A stretch of DNA of 64,000 nucleotides from contig JAJFKX010000020.1 of NCBI GenBank assembly GCA_021772985.1, forward strand, positions 124,001 through 188,000, read 5' to 3'. Position numbers and translations under genes: made by a program. The notes under the pieces were generated by a model. The model searched no databases and was not told where the DNA came from. It saw only the letters and a list, made by a program, of their open reading frames with translations. Below are positions 45,674 to 54,833 of this stretch, piece after piece; within the stretch, counting starts at the first letter, position 1, and each line of letters begins with the position of its first letter. The DNA comes from Gammaproteobacteria bacterium. GTDB taxonomy: Bacteria; Pseudomonadota; Gammaproteobacteria; Xanthomonadales; Wenzhouxiangellaceae.

Positions 45674-46420
45674 GTGATTGGTTTTCGTCGGGTTTTCTGT
45701 TTGTTTTTATTATCTTATTGTTGTATCTGCCTGAGTCAGGCTCCGGCGCCTGAAGATTTGTATGTTCAGGTGTTAGCACATCCGGATCGATCGGCTGCCG
45801 ATAGTACCCAGGATATCACTCGCAAACCCGCTGAAATATTTCGGTTGCTGGAATTAAAGCCCGGTATGACTGTGCTGGAGCTGGGCGCAGGAGGAGGTTA
45901 TACCACTGAACTGGTTTCACGCATCGTTGGTGATCAGGGTGTGGTCTATGCGCAGGCTTTCACCGGTCAGTCGCGTTTGCGCAATAACCGCCTGCCCAAT
46001 GTTAAGGCACTTGAATCTATGTTGTTGTGGGAGCTAAGGAAAAAAACCAGGTTGGCCGGGCTTAATGCCGGGCAAGCAGATATGGTTTTGGTCTTTTTTG
46101 CCTTACACGATATGTACTTAAACAATCGCATCGACAAAGATCGTTTGTATTCTGATATAAGACATTTTCTAAAACCCGGCGGGCGTTTGGTGATTCTGGA
46201 TAACGCTGCCACGCCTGGTTCCGGACTACGTGATGCAGCTCGAACCCATCGGATTGATGAAGACCTGGTCAAAAGTGAGATAAGCAGTGTCGGGTTTGAA
46301 TTGGTGGCTGAAAGCAATCTGCTGCGTAACCCACAGGATGATGTGACCCGGTCCTGGCAATTTACCCGCCCTGCTGGGACGCATGATCGCTTTGCATTGG
46401 TGTTTGAAAAACCCAGGTAG
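45674..46420 (+). CDS. Exported class I SAM-dependent methyltransferase (COG4798-like)
   Basis: This 248-residue protein begins with GTG at 45674 and a signal-like sequence (VFCLFLLSYCCICLSQA). The Rossmann-type methyltransferase core follows: MTVLELGAGGGYTTELVSRI, DMVLVFFALHDMYL and FLKPGGRLVILDNAATPGSG. Many proteobacteria carry this kind of predicted methyltransferase with a signal peptide; how it would meet SAM outside the cytoplasm is unexplained. Lipidation is possible at one of the cysteines near CCICLSQ but there is no standard lipobox. No obvious partner is nearby. Confidence 0.75.
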   Translation: MIGFRRVFCLFLLSYCCICLSQAPAPEDLYVQVLAHPDRSAADSTQDITRKPAEIFRLLELKPGMTVLELGAGGGYTTELVSRIVGDQGVVYAQAFTGQSRLRNNRLPNVKALESMLLWELRKKTRLAGLNAGQADMVLVFFALHDMYLNNRIDKDRLYSDIRHFLKPGGRLVILDNAATPGSGLRDAARTHRIDEDLVKSEISSVGFELVAESNLLRNPQDDVTRSWQFTRPAGTHDRFALVFEKPR

Positions 46421-46660
46421 TCAAGAAGAAAGCATATATCCAAACCACATACAAAGAATAAAGCAGCTCTGTTACACTTGCTTGTGGTCGATTTGACAAA
46501 GTAGGGTGAAGTCCTTTCAATTGTTGCGGTTTAATCCTTTTACTGTAGACAATCAACATAATTGCCTTGGCTGAAAATAATCGCCAATAAAAGCTAGTCC
46601 GGACAGCATAAGTTTTTGCTGAGCTGTTTCAGAATTGAATGGATAGCAGAAAAGTAGAAA

Positions 46661-47059
46661 ATGCCTCAATCTCTAAATAAAATACTTTATGCTGATGATG
46701 ACCGCGATCTACTCGAAGTGGTTGTGCTGACACTGGAAACCATTGGTGGCTTTACAGTTGAAACTTGTGAATCAGGGGTAGGCATTGTTAAGCGAGCTCG
46801 AGCATTTGACCCGGATTTGATTATTCTGGACGTAATGATGCCCGAGGTCGATGGCCCTGATGCCTTACTGGAATTGCGTATGGAGCCCGAGTTTGAAAAT
46901 ATCCCGATTGTGTTCATTACCGCCAAGCTACTAAGCGAAGAGCTCGACGAGCTCAAAGCGAAAGGTGTGCGGGACGTGATCATCAAACCTTTCGATCCCC
47001 AAGGGTTGGTGAAGCAGATACATCGCCTTTGGGAGGATCAGCAAAATGCTGAGGATTAG
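46661..47059 (+). CDS. Single-domain response regulator (CheY-like receiver)
   Basis: The 132-residue protein is a lone receiver domain. The acidic pocket is ILYADDDRDLLEVV, the phosphorylated Asp is in DLIILDVMMPEVDGPDALLE and the conserved Lys is in VRDVIIKPFDPQG. It has no output domain, so it would act by protein contact or as part of a phosphorelay. A hybrid histidine kinase with an Hpt domain is encoded 4 kb downstream on the other strand and could be its partner; that is inference. Confidence 0.9.
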   Translation: MPQSLNKILYADDDRDLLEVVVLTLETIGGFTVETCESGVGIVKRARAFDPDLIILDVMMPEVDGPDALLELRMEPEFENIPIVFITAKLLSEELDELKAKGVRDVIIKPFDPQGLVKQIHRLWEDQQNAED

Positions 47060-47436
47060 GACTTGCTCAGCGCTAATGGTTTCACCGTTGGGTTGCATGA
47101 GTAGGGTTGCCAATCTTTAGACCCAGTGAGCGCATAGTTACGAAAACGGCCATATTTGGCTCTGCGCCCCCGAAGTTGTGCAAAGCTAATGGGATGGTCC
47201 GCCCCGTTCCCCAATCCGGCGTCGGGTACGCCAGAATGGAATTTCCATTCAGTGAACCAAACGAGGCGAACCATGAATCAGTCTACAAAAGCTAAGCTCA
47301 TCAGAGTAACCCGTGAGCAGTTACACAAGCTTATGGCATAAGTTTTCCCGTCAAGTATATTAGAGGATTCTCATCGTTTTTCTGCACCATTACGAGTAGC
47401 TCTTTAAGTTAGTAGACTGTACTTAATATTTAATAA
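47060..47436. other. Intergenic region with a motif shared with 51 kb and a 22-codon ORF
   Basis: This 377-bp gap holds motif p (47133-47157), of which a 24/25 match lies in inverted orientation at 51056-51080. It also holds motif q (47336-47356), matched at 50920-50940 in the same orientation at 19 of 21 bases. A short ORF with a ribosome site ends inside motif q. A longer minus-strand frame (47056-47274) has no ribosome site or recognisable content and is not annotated. Confidence 0.5.
47273..47341 (+). CDS. Possible 22-residue small protein
   Basis: ATG at 47273 follows GAGG by 6 bases and opens MNQSTKAKLIRVTREQLHKL, ending two residues later at TAA 47339-47341. The composition is basic and helix-like. 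It could be a true small protein, the start of a decayed gene, or a chance ORF. The stop codon is part of motif q. Confidence 0.25.
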   Translation: MNQSTKAKLIRVTREQLHKLMA

Positions 47437-47910
47437 CTAGTCGTCGGATGAAAGCGTCAAGCACTGAAAATGAGGCAGTGCGTTGATATCTTCCACGTGA
47501 TGTACGGTGCTACCGCCGAGCGGACTTCCAGAAAACGCAAACGTTTTCAAAAAGGTGGTACTACATCGGGCTGGTTCGCCAAACCACATCCCGTGTGCAC
47601 GCCCCCGATAAGGATAGCTCGGGCTATCAAACATCATTTCATAGCTAATGTGAACATAGTCGAGATCTCCGATCTGGTAAAAAGTTACTTCGAACTTGTC
47701 CCTTCGTGGTTCGGTAGTACATTCAGCATCAGTAATATTATTTAATGGGGCAATGCAGATCTCATTTACTTCGGAGATAACGTCCCAAAATAGGCCTTCA
47801 GGGATAAGGACGGTAGTTTCGCCACTAATTCGATCAACCTCGGCACTGGCTGCCGTTGTTATGCCGAGTAAGATAAGCAGGGACCAAAAAAACATGTGGT
47901 ATCGGATCAT
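47437..47910 (-). CDS. Small exported protein of unknown function
   Basis: I use the ATG at 47910 (MIRYHMFFWSLLILLGITTA), eight bases after AGGAGAA, giving 157 residues with a signal peptide ending near ASAEV. The frame opens further up at a TTG which is unlikely. The mature part has YVHISYEMMFDSPSYPYRGR and a few cysteines (ICIAPLNN, ECTTEPRR, ARCSTTFLK, FQCLTLS) but no recognised family. A perfect 22-bp palindrome lies 32 bp before the start, so it is probably regulated by a dimeric DNA-binding protein. Confidence 0.6.
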   Translation of the reverse strand: MIRYHMFFWSLLILLGITTAASAEVDRISGETTVLIPEGLFWDVISEVNEICIAPLNNITDAECTTEPRRDKFEVTFYQIGDLDYVHISYEMMFDSPSYPYRGRAHGMWFGEPARCSTTFLKTFAFSGSPLGGSTVHHVEDINALPHFQCLTLSSDD

Positions 47911-47941
47911 AATAAAGTTCTCCTTTCCTAATACATAGTGT

Positions 47942-47963
47942 TCAGTGATCAAATGATCACTGA
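47942..47963. promoter_or_regulatory. Perfect 22-bp palindrome, candidate operator
   Basis: TCAGTGATCA and TGATCACTGA are exact 10-bp inverted repeats separated by AA. It lies 32 bp upstream of the exported-protein gene, where an operator or activator site would be expected. The half-site TGATCACTGA occurs again at 51081-51090, immediately next to motif p and just after the end of the hybrid kinase gene. Confidence 0.55.
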
Positions 47964-48252
47964 TTTCAATGAGACCAGTCGGGTATCAGGAAAGCATGAC
48001 GAAACCGTGGCGGATTAATGGCGAATTCCTGGTAGATGCTTGAACGCGCAACCGGTGATATTAGAGCTTTCGCTCCTATTCGCACTATGTTCTCGCACCT
48101 ATATTAATGGAGGTCTCAATAAAACCAACAAAAACAGGCGCTTTGTGCTTCATCATAGTTTGGCCACAATTTTGTCATGTGAAATGCTTGACCCAAAAGG
48201 AGCCTGGGTAGTAGCTTTCAAACTATTAATAGCGATCAGAGGGCAGCAGAAG

Positions 48253-48780
48253 ATGTGCAATTTATATGTTGGAGCAATCGTGCTAGGTCTAATGTTTTTG
48301 CAGGGATCGGCGTTTGGTGGAGAACCGAGAGCACGTTATGGGGTGTTCCCGGATTGTGTTGGTGCCGATCTGAACCATGATTACATCATCGACAACATGG
48401 ATGTGACCGTACTTACCGCATATCTGAATGGTACAGGGTCAATGCGCTGTCATGAAATTTTGCACGCTGATGTAAATAGAGACCGGATACTTAATCAGGC
48501 AGACATCGATATTATTCAATCCTCTATTGCTATTGGTGAATATCCGCCTGCAATTTATATTTGGGGTGACATCACACTGAATCAGCGGCTAGAGCGTAGC
48601 GACCTTGAAGATTTGGAATTGCTAATAACGAATGGACATATTTTCAGTGATGGGCAGGTCAGTATTGCCGATATGGACGGCGATGGCGATGTATCCATGC
48701 TGGATTATGAAATCATTACTCAGTGTCTGATACCTGGCGGATACTGGAGTCCGTTTAATATGGCAATTCCAATGCCGTGA
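48253..48780 (+). CDS. Exported dockerin-like calcium-binding protein
   Basis: The ATG at 48253 (MCNLYVGAIVLGLMFLQGSA) gives 175 residues with a signal peptide; the frame is open 71 codons further up but that part has no signal or family character. The mature part contains dockerin-type EF-hand-like loops: ADLNHDYIIDNMDVTVL, ADVNRDRILNQADIDII, GDITLNQRLERSDLEDLELL and ADMDGDGDVSMLDYEII. Dockerins pair with cohesins in cellulosomes, but similar repeats occur in many bacterial secreted proteins without cohesins, and none is seen here. Role unknown. Confidence 0.7.
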   Translation: MCNLYVGAIVLGLMFLQGSAFGGEPRARYGVFPDCVGADLNHDYIIDNMDVTVLTAYLNGTGSMRCHEILHADVNRDRILNQADIDIIQSSIAIGEYPPAIYIWGDITLNQRLERSDLEDLELLITNGHIFSDGQVSIADMDGDGDVSMLDYEIITQCLIPGGYWSPFNMAIPMP

Positions 48781-48804
48781 TTCGGGTACACGGTTTATCA
48801 CTGG

Positions 48805-50889
48805 CTATTCATCTTTTGAAGTAAGCAAAATAATATCAGTGTTATTGGGTACCGAACGTGAAAACAGAATGGTGGATTCATCCATGGAAATATCAAAATC
48901 GATGATCCAGTCCTGTTCCAGCTGAATCATGTCAACCGGTTGCTCAGAGTGATGACCCAATGACAGGCGCTTAATTGACTGGGTGTTTTCTGGATGTATG
49001 TAGAAGAGATGAGGTTTTGGACCACGAACTGCCCAGCCCAGGGTTAAAATCAAGTCAGCCTGAATTGAATCAAGGCGCATTTCTTGGCCGTTGGTTAGGT
49101 CGAGTTTCCAGAGGCCTCCCTGGTGGAGTTTTGAAATATAAAGTGAGTCATCGTTGGTGGCTGATGTTGTCGCCTTATAGCCACCATTCCGGGTGACAAT
49201 TTCGTGAGTGTTTGTGGTGGGATCGATTTTGAAAATCTGCCAGTCGGCAGATTGCTTGCGGCCAACGTAGATGTGCCGATTGTCGGAAGCCCACTTGGGG
49301 TCTGAAACGTTTTCCAGCATTTCGCCGCTAGTGATAGTGGTTCGAGTGTTGGTATCGATCCACAATAATTTGTTGTTTGCGGCAGCAACCAGCTTTTTTC
49401 CATCCGGAGACCAATTCAATGCGCGAAAATAGTGTGCTGTATCCAATTCAGTAATCTGGTGTGAATCGCCATTGGATAGCTGAAGCCATATCTGTTGAGA
49501 ACCTGATTCCTCAGAAATATAGGCTACAGAATTGTCGACTGGATTGAGCTGCGGTAAACGGTTTGAGCGGCTGGATACTATAAAAGGCTCAAGACTATAT
49601 AACACCGGCGGGCTGGTGCTGAAATCTCCCACTGCGCGCCACACTTCCCGGCGGTGATACGAACCGGCTGCGGCGGCAATTTTCCCGCCACCAGAGGCGG
49701 GGTGAAACAACGGGGTCAGCCCAAAGGTCAGAGTTTTTGTATTGCTATCGTCTTTATTTATGGACTGCAGTTGCTGGTTCTTATCCGCAACAATGATGTG
49801 ATTCGAGTCTTCACTCCAGGCCAAACCCCTGAGCGTTGCAGGCACGGTAGCTACTAACCGGCTTTCGGCGGATCTGAGGTCGTATATCCAGACATCCGTT
49901 TGATTCAAGTGAACAGAGTCGCGGAGAAAACCCAGGGTCTTCAGATCCGGGGATATTTCAACCCGATAATCTCCTCTTCCAGTGTCCGGCGGGCTGGTTA
50001 TCTGACTTAGTTTTTTGGTCAGCAAGTGATAGCGATAGATAATGAATGGCTCACTCTTGCTGCTGGCCTGAGTAAAATAGACGGCGTTAGGATCGGCGCT
50101 CCAGATAATGTTCCCCTCGTCGCTGCCGGTAACGCAGCCCAAAATCGGTATCAGCCTGACCAGCGACATATTTTCGATTTCAGCAAAATAATATTCACAG
50201 ACGTCGCCGGTCACACTTCTGAATAACAAGCGCCTTCCATGCGCGTCCCATTTTGGCAATTTGGCGTTCATTTCATTAGTGCTGATTTTGATTTGGGCGG
50301 TAGTATCAAGTTGCCGGACCCAGATGCTCCAATTTTCAGATTGTGCTTTCCGGTGGGAAAAAGCCAGCAGGCTGCCATCTGGGCTCAGGGAAGGGTGAAT
50401 TTCATCTCCTACAAACCCGGTCAGCGGCTTCAATTTGAGCGGTGGTTTAATGCTAGGGGCTTCGGGCCTGAAACCAAAATACCAAAGCATAGACAGAGCC
50501 AATGACACCATCACTAAAACGGCGCTGCGCGAGTAAAGTGCCATATTGTCGTGCCGGTCGTTGATTTCCACCACATTGGCGATCAGGCGATAACCTACCC
50601 GGGACAAAGTGGCAATGTATTCGGGGGTCCTGGGATTGTCGCCCAGGCAAGTCCGCAACCGCGTAATAGCGCTGCTGACCGCATTGTCAGTGACGACTGA
50701 TTTCCAGACGTTGGTGACCAGTTCTTCCTTGCTGATGACCCGTTTGGGATTGGCGATGAAATAGTCTAGAAGATGAGCTACGCCACGCTCCAGAGTGAGT
50801 TGCTTTTCGGAACACGTAATGGTTAGTGTCCTCGCGTCGTATACCCACTCACCGATTTGGTAACGTAACGATTCAGTTGGTTTAATCAT
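48805..50889 (-). CDS. CadC/ToxR-type membrane regulator with TolB-like propeller
   Basis: This 694-residue protein has a C-terminal-effector type winged helix at the N-terminus, residues about 8-105 (ERGVAHLLDYFIANPKRVIS, then KEELVTNVWKSVVTDNAVSS). One membrane segment follows near 118-140 (AVLVMVSLALSMLWYFGF). The remaining 550 residues form periplasmic beta-propeller repeats of the PD40/TolB kind (IHPSLSPDGSLLAFSHRKA, FRALNWSPDGKKLVAAANN, VSDPKWASDNRHIYVGR). This one-component design senses outside and binds DNA inside. Its target is unknown; the palindrome at 47942 is a candidate site. It starts 223 bp from the hybrid kinase stop and on the same strand. Confidence 0.85.
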   Translation of the reverse strand: MIKPTESLRYQIGEWVYDARTLTITCSEKQLTLERGVAHLLDYFIANPKRVISKEELVTNVWKSVVTDNAVSSAITRLRTCLGDNPRTPEYIATLSRVGYRLIANVVEINDRHDNMALYSRSAVLVMVSLALSMLWYFGFRPEAPSIKPPLKLKPLTGFVGDEIHPSLSPDGSLLAFSHRKAQSENWSIWVRQLDTTAQIKISTNEMNAKLPKWDAHGRRLLFRSVTGDVCEYYFAEIENMSLVRLIPILGCVTGSDEGNIIWSADPNAVYFTQASSKSEPFIIYRYHLLTKKLSQITSPPDTGRGDYRVEISPDLKTLGFLRDSVHLNQTDVWIYDLRSAESRLVATVPATLRGLAWSEDSNHIIVADKNQQLQSINKDDSNTKTLTFGLTPLFHPASGGGKIAAAAGSYHRREVWRAVGDFSTSPPVLYSLEPFIVSSRSNRLPQLNPVDNSVAYISEESGSQQIWLQLSNGDSHQITELDTAHYFRALNWSPDGKKLVAAANNKLLWIDTNTRTTITSGEMLENVSDPKWASDNRHIYVGRKQSADWQIFKIDPTTNTHEIVTRNGGYKATTSATNDDSLYISKLHQGGLWKLDLTNGQEMRLDSIQADLILTLGWAVRGPKPHLFYIHPENTQSIKRLSLGHHSEQPVDMIQLEQDWIIDFDISMDESTILFSRSVPNNTDIILLTSKDE

Positions 50890-51112
50890 GTATCTTAATC
50901 CAGCAAGAGGGGCATGATTGCATAAGTTTTCTTGTCAAGTTAACAAATCAAAACTAGAGAAACTTCTTCGTTTTTTGGATCAGAGTTTTTTCATGATAAC
51001 CTCCTAATGCTATCAAAATAGCGTAGAGGTTAGTCAGGAAAGCGAGTGATTTACAAAATATGGCCGTTTTCATAACTATGTGATCACTGAATCCTTTAGA
51101 TGGTATCGAGTA
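50890..51112. other. Gap between hybrid kinase and CadC-type gene, with motifs p and q and a 4-codon ORF
   Basis: On the minus strand this leader holds, in order, the half-site TGATCACTGA (as its complement), motif p (51056-51080), a perfect AGGAGG (51000-51005), the four-codon frame ATGAAAAAACTCTGA (50980-50994) and motif q in inverted orientation. It is the 5' region of the CadC-type gene. No ordinary promoter was identified. Confidence 0.45.
50980..51005 (-). promoter_or_regulatory. Strong ribosome site with a 4-codon ORF in the CadC-type gene leader
   Basis: AGGAGG, five bases, then ATG AAA AAA CTC TGA encodes Met-Lys-Lys-Leu-stop. A consensus ribosome site ahead of so short a frame, about 90 bases before the regulator start, could be a translated leader that controls the downstream gene, or a remnant of a lost gene. 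Confidence 0.35.
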
Positions 51113-54100
51113 CTAGCAATCATTTGTCTCAGCCAGATATTCATTGACAGCCTTGGCAAACAGATTTATTTCTAAAGTAAATAGCTGAATCAACTCATTG
51201 ACATCAACTTGATGATTGCGAAAATGTTGTTCTAATTTTAAAGCAATGTCTGGTAAGGAATTCGCGCCTAGCTGTGCCACACTTCCGCGTAAGTTATGTA
51301 GGGTATGTTCTGCCTCTTTGTATTCATGGTTTTCAATATTATCTTTAATTTTAGTGACAACGTCTTGAGTTCTTTTTAAGTGGCTTTTTAAAAGGCGTTC
51401 AAACAATGCTTGATTATTTAGGCTTCCTCTTAATCCGAGTTCTATATTAAACGGCTGGTTGGTTGGCTTTTCTACGCTAACAGTGTCAACGATAGGCACA
51501 AAGCTTGACGCGTTTCCTAACCATGCTGTGAGGAGTTGTTCTAATTGTTTCGGCTCAAAAGGTTTGGGCAAACAATCGGACATGCCTGAAGCAAGGTATT
51601 TATCACGATCAGTATTGCTGGCATGTGCAGTTAACGCGATGATTGGGCAGTTAATATGCATTTCAGTCTGTATAATTCGTGTTACTTCGAAGCCATCCAT
51701 GCCTGGCATTTGCAAATCCATGAATATGATGTCAGGGGTGTTGTTGAGGTTATCTTTAAGATAACGAATTGCTGAAGCTCCATCGTGCTTTGTGATGGCT
51801 TTCAAATGGTATTGATGAATAAATTCTGCAGCAATATCTCGGTTAATTTCATTGTCATCAATGATTAATACAGTTTGCTTATTCCATTGAGGTAGCGCAT
51901 ATCTTTCAGGTCTTACATCGCTAACTGTCGAATCCGGTGCCAAACATTTGTATAAATCAAAAGTATTTAATGGCATTTTAATTATTGATACCGCATCTAA
52001 GTTTTTTTGCTCGCCACATAATAACAATACGTGCTTATTAAAAGCTCCCAGGTTGGAAAATCGTTTGAACTCAGAGAGCGCGCGTTCATCGATGATTAGA
52101 AAGTCATATTTTTTACTACTAATTAACTCTGGTAATAGTTTTTCACTGGCTGTTTCCAATTGAATGCCCATTGACAGTAATCTTGAAGTGCAAATACTGA
52201 TAATTGTTTCATGTTGAGCTATCAGTACGCCACGCATGTCGCTGACACCTTGCCAGGGTGGGGTGGCATTGGTATCGTAATCAGCAAGCTTATATGGTAG
52301 ATCGAATAGAAAACAACTTCCCTGGCCGATAGTACTGGTTACGCTAATAGTGCCTCCCATCAAATTCACTAATTGTTTTGATATCACAAGGCCCAGTCCG
52401 GTACCTCCGAAACTACGCAAAATAAACTGCTCTGCCTGTTGGAAAGGCTCAAATATTTGCTCAATATTTTCTGGTGATATTCCTATTCCTGTATCGACAA
52501 CTGAAAATTGCAATGATGTACCCGCTGGGGTTTGTAAATTTTCAATATTTAAGGTGATGCTTCCTGTGTTTGTGAATTTAAATGCATTGCTGCATAAATT
52601 AATCAGTACCTGATTTAAACGCAACGAGTCTCCAATGATATGCATTGGCACATCTGGTGCTGCGGATATACAAAATTCGATAGATTTACGTTTGGCTTCA
52701 TCAGAAAACATGTTAACGAGTGTTTCCATGGTATCTTGCATAGCAAATCGCCTGTAATCGATTTGCATTTTGTTCGCTTCAACTTTCGAGATATCTAATA
52801 TGTCATCAATAATGCGAAGTAGTGTGCGCCCCGAACTAAGTAAACGACGAACGTAATTTGCTTGCTTGGGGGGCAAAGTGGTTCGCTGCAATAAATGCCC
52901 AATTCCTATGACTGCATTCATCGGGGTTCGAATTTGGTGGCTCATGTGCGCTAAGAATTCAGACTTTGATGCATTTGCCTGTTCGGCTGCAACAAGAGCT
53001 TTCTGCAACTCAAGTGTTCTTTTCTTTATGGTGTATTCCTGTTTAAGCAACACATCATTGGTTTGTTCATAGGCTAGACGAACACGTTTTGTCAATTTGA
53101 CGAAATACTGACTTAATGACTGAACTTCGAAAGGGCCAGTTGCGGGCAAACTTGTATGCAACTTTATTTTTGGGTTAAATTGGCGAACGTGTTTTTCTAA
53201 ATTTTCGAGTGGTCGTGTGATTGTGCGCGCAAACCACACCGCGGCTATAATAAGGACAATTGACATTGAAGCAAGCCAAATTGCTGTAAACAAATATTGA
53301 GAGCTCTTAAATTCACTAAAGTAACTAACTGGTTGTCGAAGAAGTGCAACCCAGCCAAAATTACTTATCTTTTCTACCACAAAAAATGTTTGCCCTTTCT
53401 CATCACTATAAGTCCAATTGCTTAACCCCTGCTTAGCATTAAATAGAGTCGTGCCTTGCATATTAGTAAGTATCGCGATGTCTGATTCATAGTTGGTATA
53501 AATAACTTCAAGTTTCGCATCAAGAATCATTAATTGCGAACCATAGAGCTCAAAGTGATGTTCAAATCGAGCAAGATTGGAGAGGTCTAGAGATCCTTCG
53601 ACGACGCCCAATACGGGTTGGCCAAACCGTGCGCTGATTGCAATGATGGGGTCTATTCCAAAGCCGCGCCCCAGAAAGACTTCAGAAATGACTGTTTGGT
53701 CAGTGCCAATGGCATTTGTGAAATAGGACCGATCAGAAACGCTTCTGCCAGCCGGGTCATAGGCTTCACCGGTTCGTCTTTTTTTAGGATGCCCTGCATT
53801 AATTATCCCATTTTCATCAGTAATCAACATGGTTAAAAAATCGGGGTACTGCTGGTGATAGATGGATAACCACAAATCAAGCTCTGGCTTTAAGTGTGCA
53901 TTAGAAAGTGTCATGCTTTGCGCGAGCGATGAAATCGCAACCTGGTGTTTGCCTAAAAACAAATCAATGTTCTGGGTAATGGCCGCCGCAGTATTTTCTA
54001 AACGTACAGTGGTTTCGCTGTAATGCTGCATAGTGGCTTTTTCAGTTAGCAAAAGCGATAGAAATGCAGTCGGAACGCTGGCCACTATAATCATTGCTAA

Positions 54101-54181
54101 TACTAAAGTATTGCGCAGCCTAAAACCGTTTCCTGAAGAGTCATTCACATGTTTACTAGCTCGGTAGTCGAAGCCTGTCAA
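51113..54181 (-). CDS. Hybrid sensor histidine kinase with receiver and Hpt domains
   Basis: This 1022-residue protein starts with TTG at 54181; an in-frame GTG 11 codons later is an alternative. Two membrane segments ([20 protein letters not shown] near 30, [20 protein letters not shown] near 305) bracket a periplasmic Cache-like sensor. A HAMP-like linker, the H-box [20 protein letters not shown] near 410 and the ATPase domain ([29 protein letters not shown]) follow. A degenerate receiver-like stretch comes next, then a full receiver ([12 protein letters not shown], phospho-Asp in [14 protein letters not shown]) and a C-terminal Hpt domain ([11 protein letters not shown]). It is a complete phosphorelay in one chain. 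The downstream partner may be the lone receiver at 46.7 kb. Confidence 0.92.
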   Translation of the reverse strand: MTGFDYRASKHVNDSSGNGFRLRNTLVLAMIIVASVPTAFLSLLLTEKATMQHYSETTVRLENTAAAITQNIDLFLGKHQVAISSLAQSMTLSNAHLKPELDLWLSIYHQQYPDFLTMLITDENGIINAGHPKKRRTGEAYDPAGRSVSDRSYFTNAIGTDQTVISEVFLGRGFGIDPIIAISARFGQPVLGVVEGSLDLSNLARFEHHFELYGSQLMILDAKLEVIYTNYESDIAILTNMQGTTLFNAKQGLSNWTYSDEKGQTFFVVEKISNFGWVALLRQPVSYFSEFKSSQYLFTAIWLASMSIVLIIAAVWFARTITRPLENLEKHVRQFNPKIKLHTSLPATGPFEVQSLSQYFVKLTKRVRLAYEQTNDVLLKQEYTIKKRTLELQKALVAAEQANASKSEFLAHMSHQIRTPMNAVIGIGHLLQRTTLPPKQANYVRRLLSSGRTLLRIIDDILDISKVEANKMQIDYRRFAMQDTMETLVNMFSDEAKRKSIEFCISAAPDVPMHIIGDSLRLNQVLINLCSNAFKFTNTGSITLNIENLQTPAGTSLQFSVVDTGIGISPENIEQIFEPFQQAEQFILRSFGGTGLGLVISKQLVNLMGGTISVTSTIGQGSCFLFDLPYKLADYDTNATPPWQGVSDMRGVLIAQHETIISICTSRLLSMGIQLETASEKLLPELISSKKYDFLIIDERALSEFKRFSNLGAFNKHVLLLCGEQKNLDAVSIIKMPLNTFDLYKCLAPDSTVSDVRPERYALPQWNKQTVLIIDDNEINRDIAAEFIHQYHLKAITKHDGASAIRYLKDNLNNTPDIIFMDLQMPGMDGFEVTRIIQTEMHINCPIIALTAHASNTDRDKYLASGMSDCLPKPFEPKQLEQLLTAWLGNASSFVPIVDTVSVEKPTNQPFNIELGLRGSLNNQALFERLLKSHLKRTQDVVTKIKDNIENHEYKEAEHTLHNLRGSVAQLGANSLPDIALKLEQHFRNHQVDVNELIQLFTLEINLFAKAVNEYLAETNDC

Positions 54182-54284
54182 TTCTAGATAGGTCGATCCA
54201 TTTCAATATTGTGACTAGGGTTATTCGGATTTTAGAACTATCCAACAGAAATATACAGTGATTCGATAGTCCCTCCATGTATAG

Positions 54285-54670
54285 AACCAATCAAAAGTAA
54301 CCAACTGTGGATTTAATGCCAGCTTTTGTACCGGTGTTAATCCACCATTGCCCATATTGGGTCGTTGATGATTGTATTGCCATAGTCAACGAGTAGCAAA
54401 ATTTTGTACTTGTTCAATGCTGCTGAAGATATACTGGTTCAACCAATCCCACCGGACAGTGCGATTATATCGTTCAATATAAGCATTACATTGCGCAAAT
54501 ATAAAAGCACAAACCAAAACCCCTCGCACAGCATCGCTGGGTGAGCTGTGCCAGCCAATCAGTTACCTCAGTATTCACATCGCCTAATTTGGCTTGATAA
54601 TGAGAGCAAGTCCGACTGATCACGAATACCTGACAGGAAAAGCCAGACCCGTAACCTGAAAAATCATGGT
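54285..54670 (-). pseudogene. Decayed IS3-family transposase (orfB) remnant
   Basis: Read on the minus strand, this stretch contains clear pieces of an IS3-type integrase-core transposase: YQAKLGD and WLAQLTQR, then GFGLCF, then NAYIERYNRTVRWDWLNQYI, then LWQYNHQRPNMGNGGLTP. The central catalytic part is missing: GFGLCF jumps almost directly to NAYIERYNRT. A TGA stands where the family has Trp in ATKWLW. So the gene has an internal deletion and a nonsense codon and is dead. No inverted ends were found. Confidence 0.75.
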
Positions 54671-54833
54671 TGCAACGGTCACCTAGGTGCCTAATAGCAG
54701 TTACCCATCGAATACAATGACTACTTGTTTAGAATTGTGTTTATAGAGTGATTGTATATAGCTTCAGCAATTGATAGATTTGCCGATAATGTTTGTCTTT
54801 GAGCGCTGGCTGATAAACATAAGGTGCCGTGAT

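Noticed and set aside
47056-47274. 72-residue minus-strand ORF overlapping motif p
   Set aside because: No ribosome site, no recognised family; more likely translation of repeat DNA.
48040-48252. N-terminal extension of the dockerin-like protein
   Set aside because: It would bury the signal peptide inside the protein and shows no conserved content.
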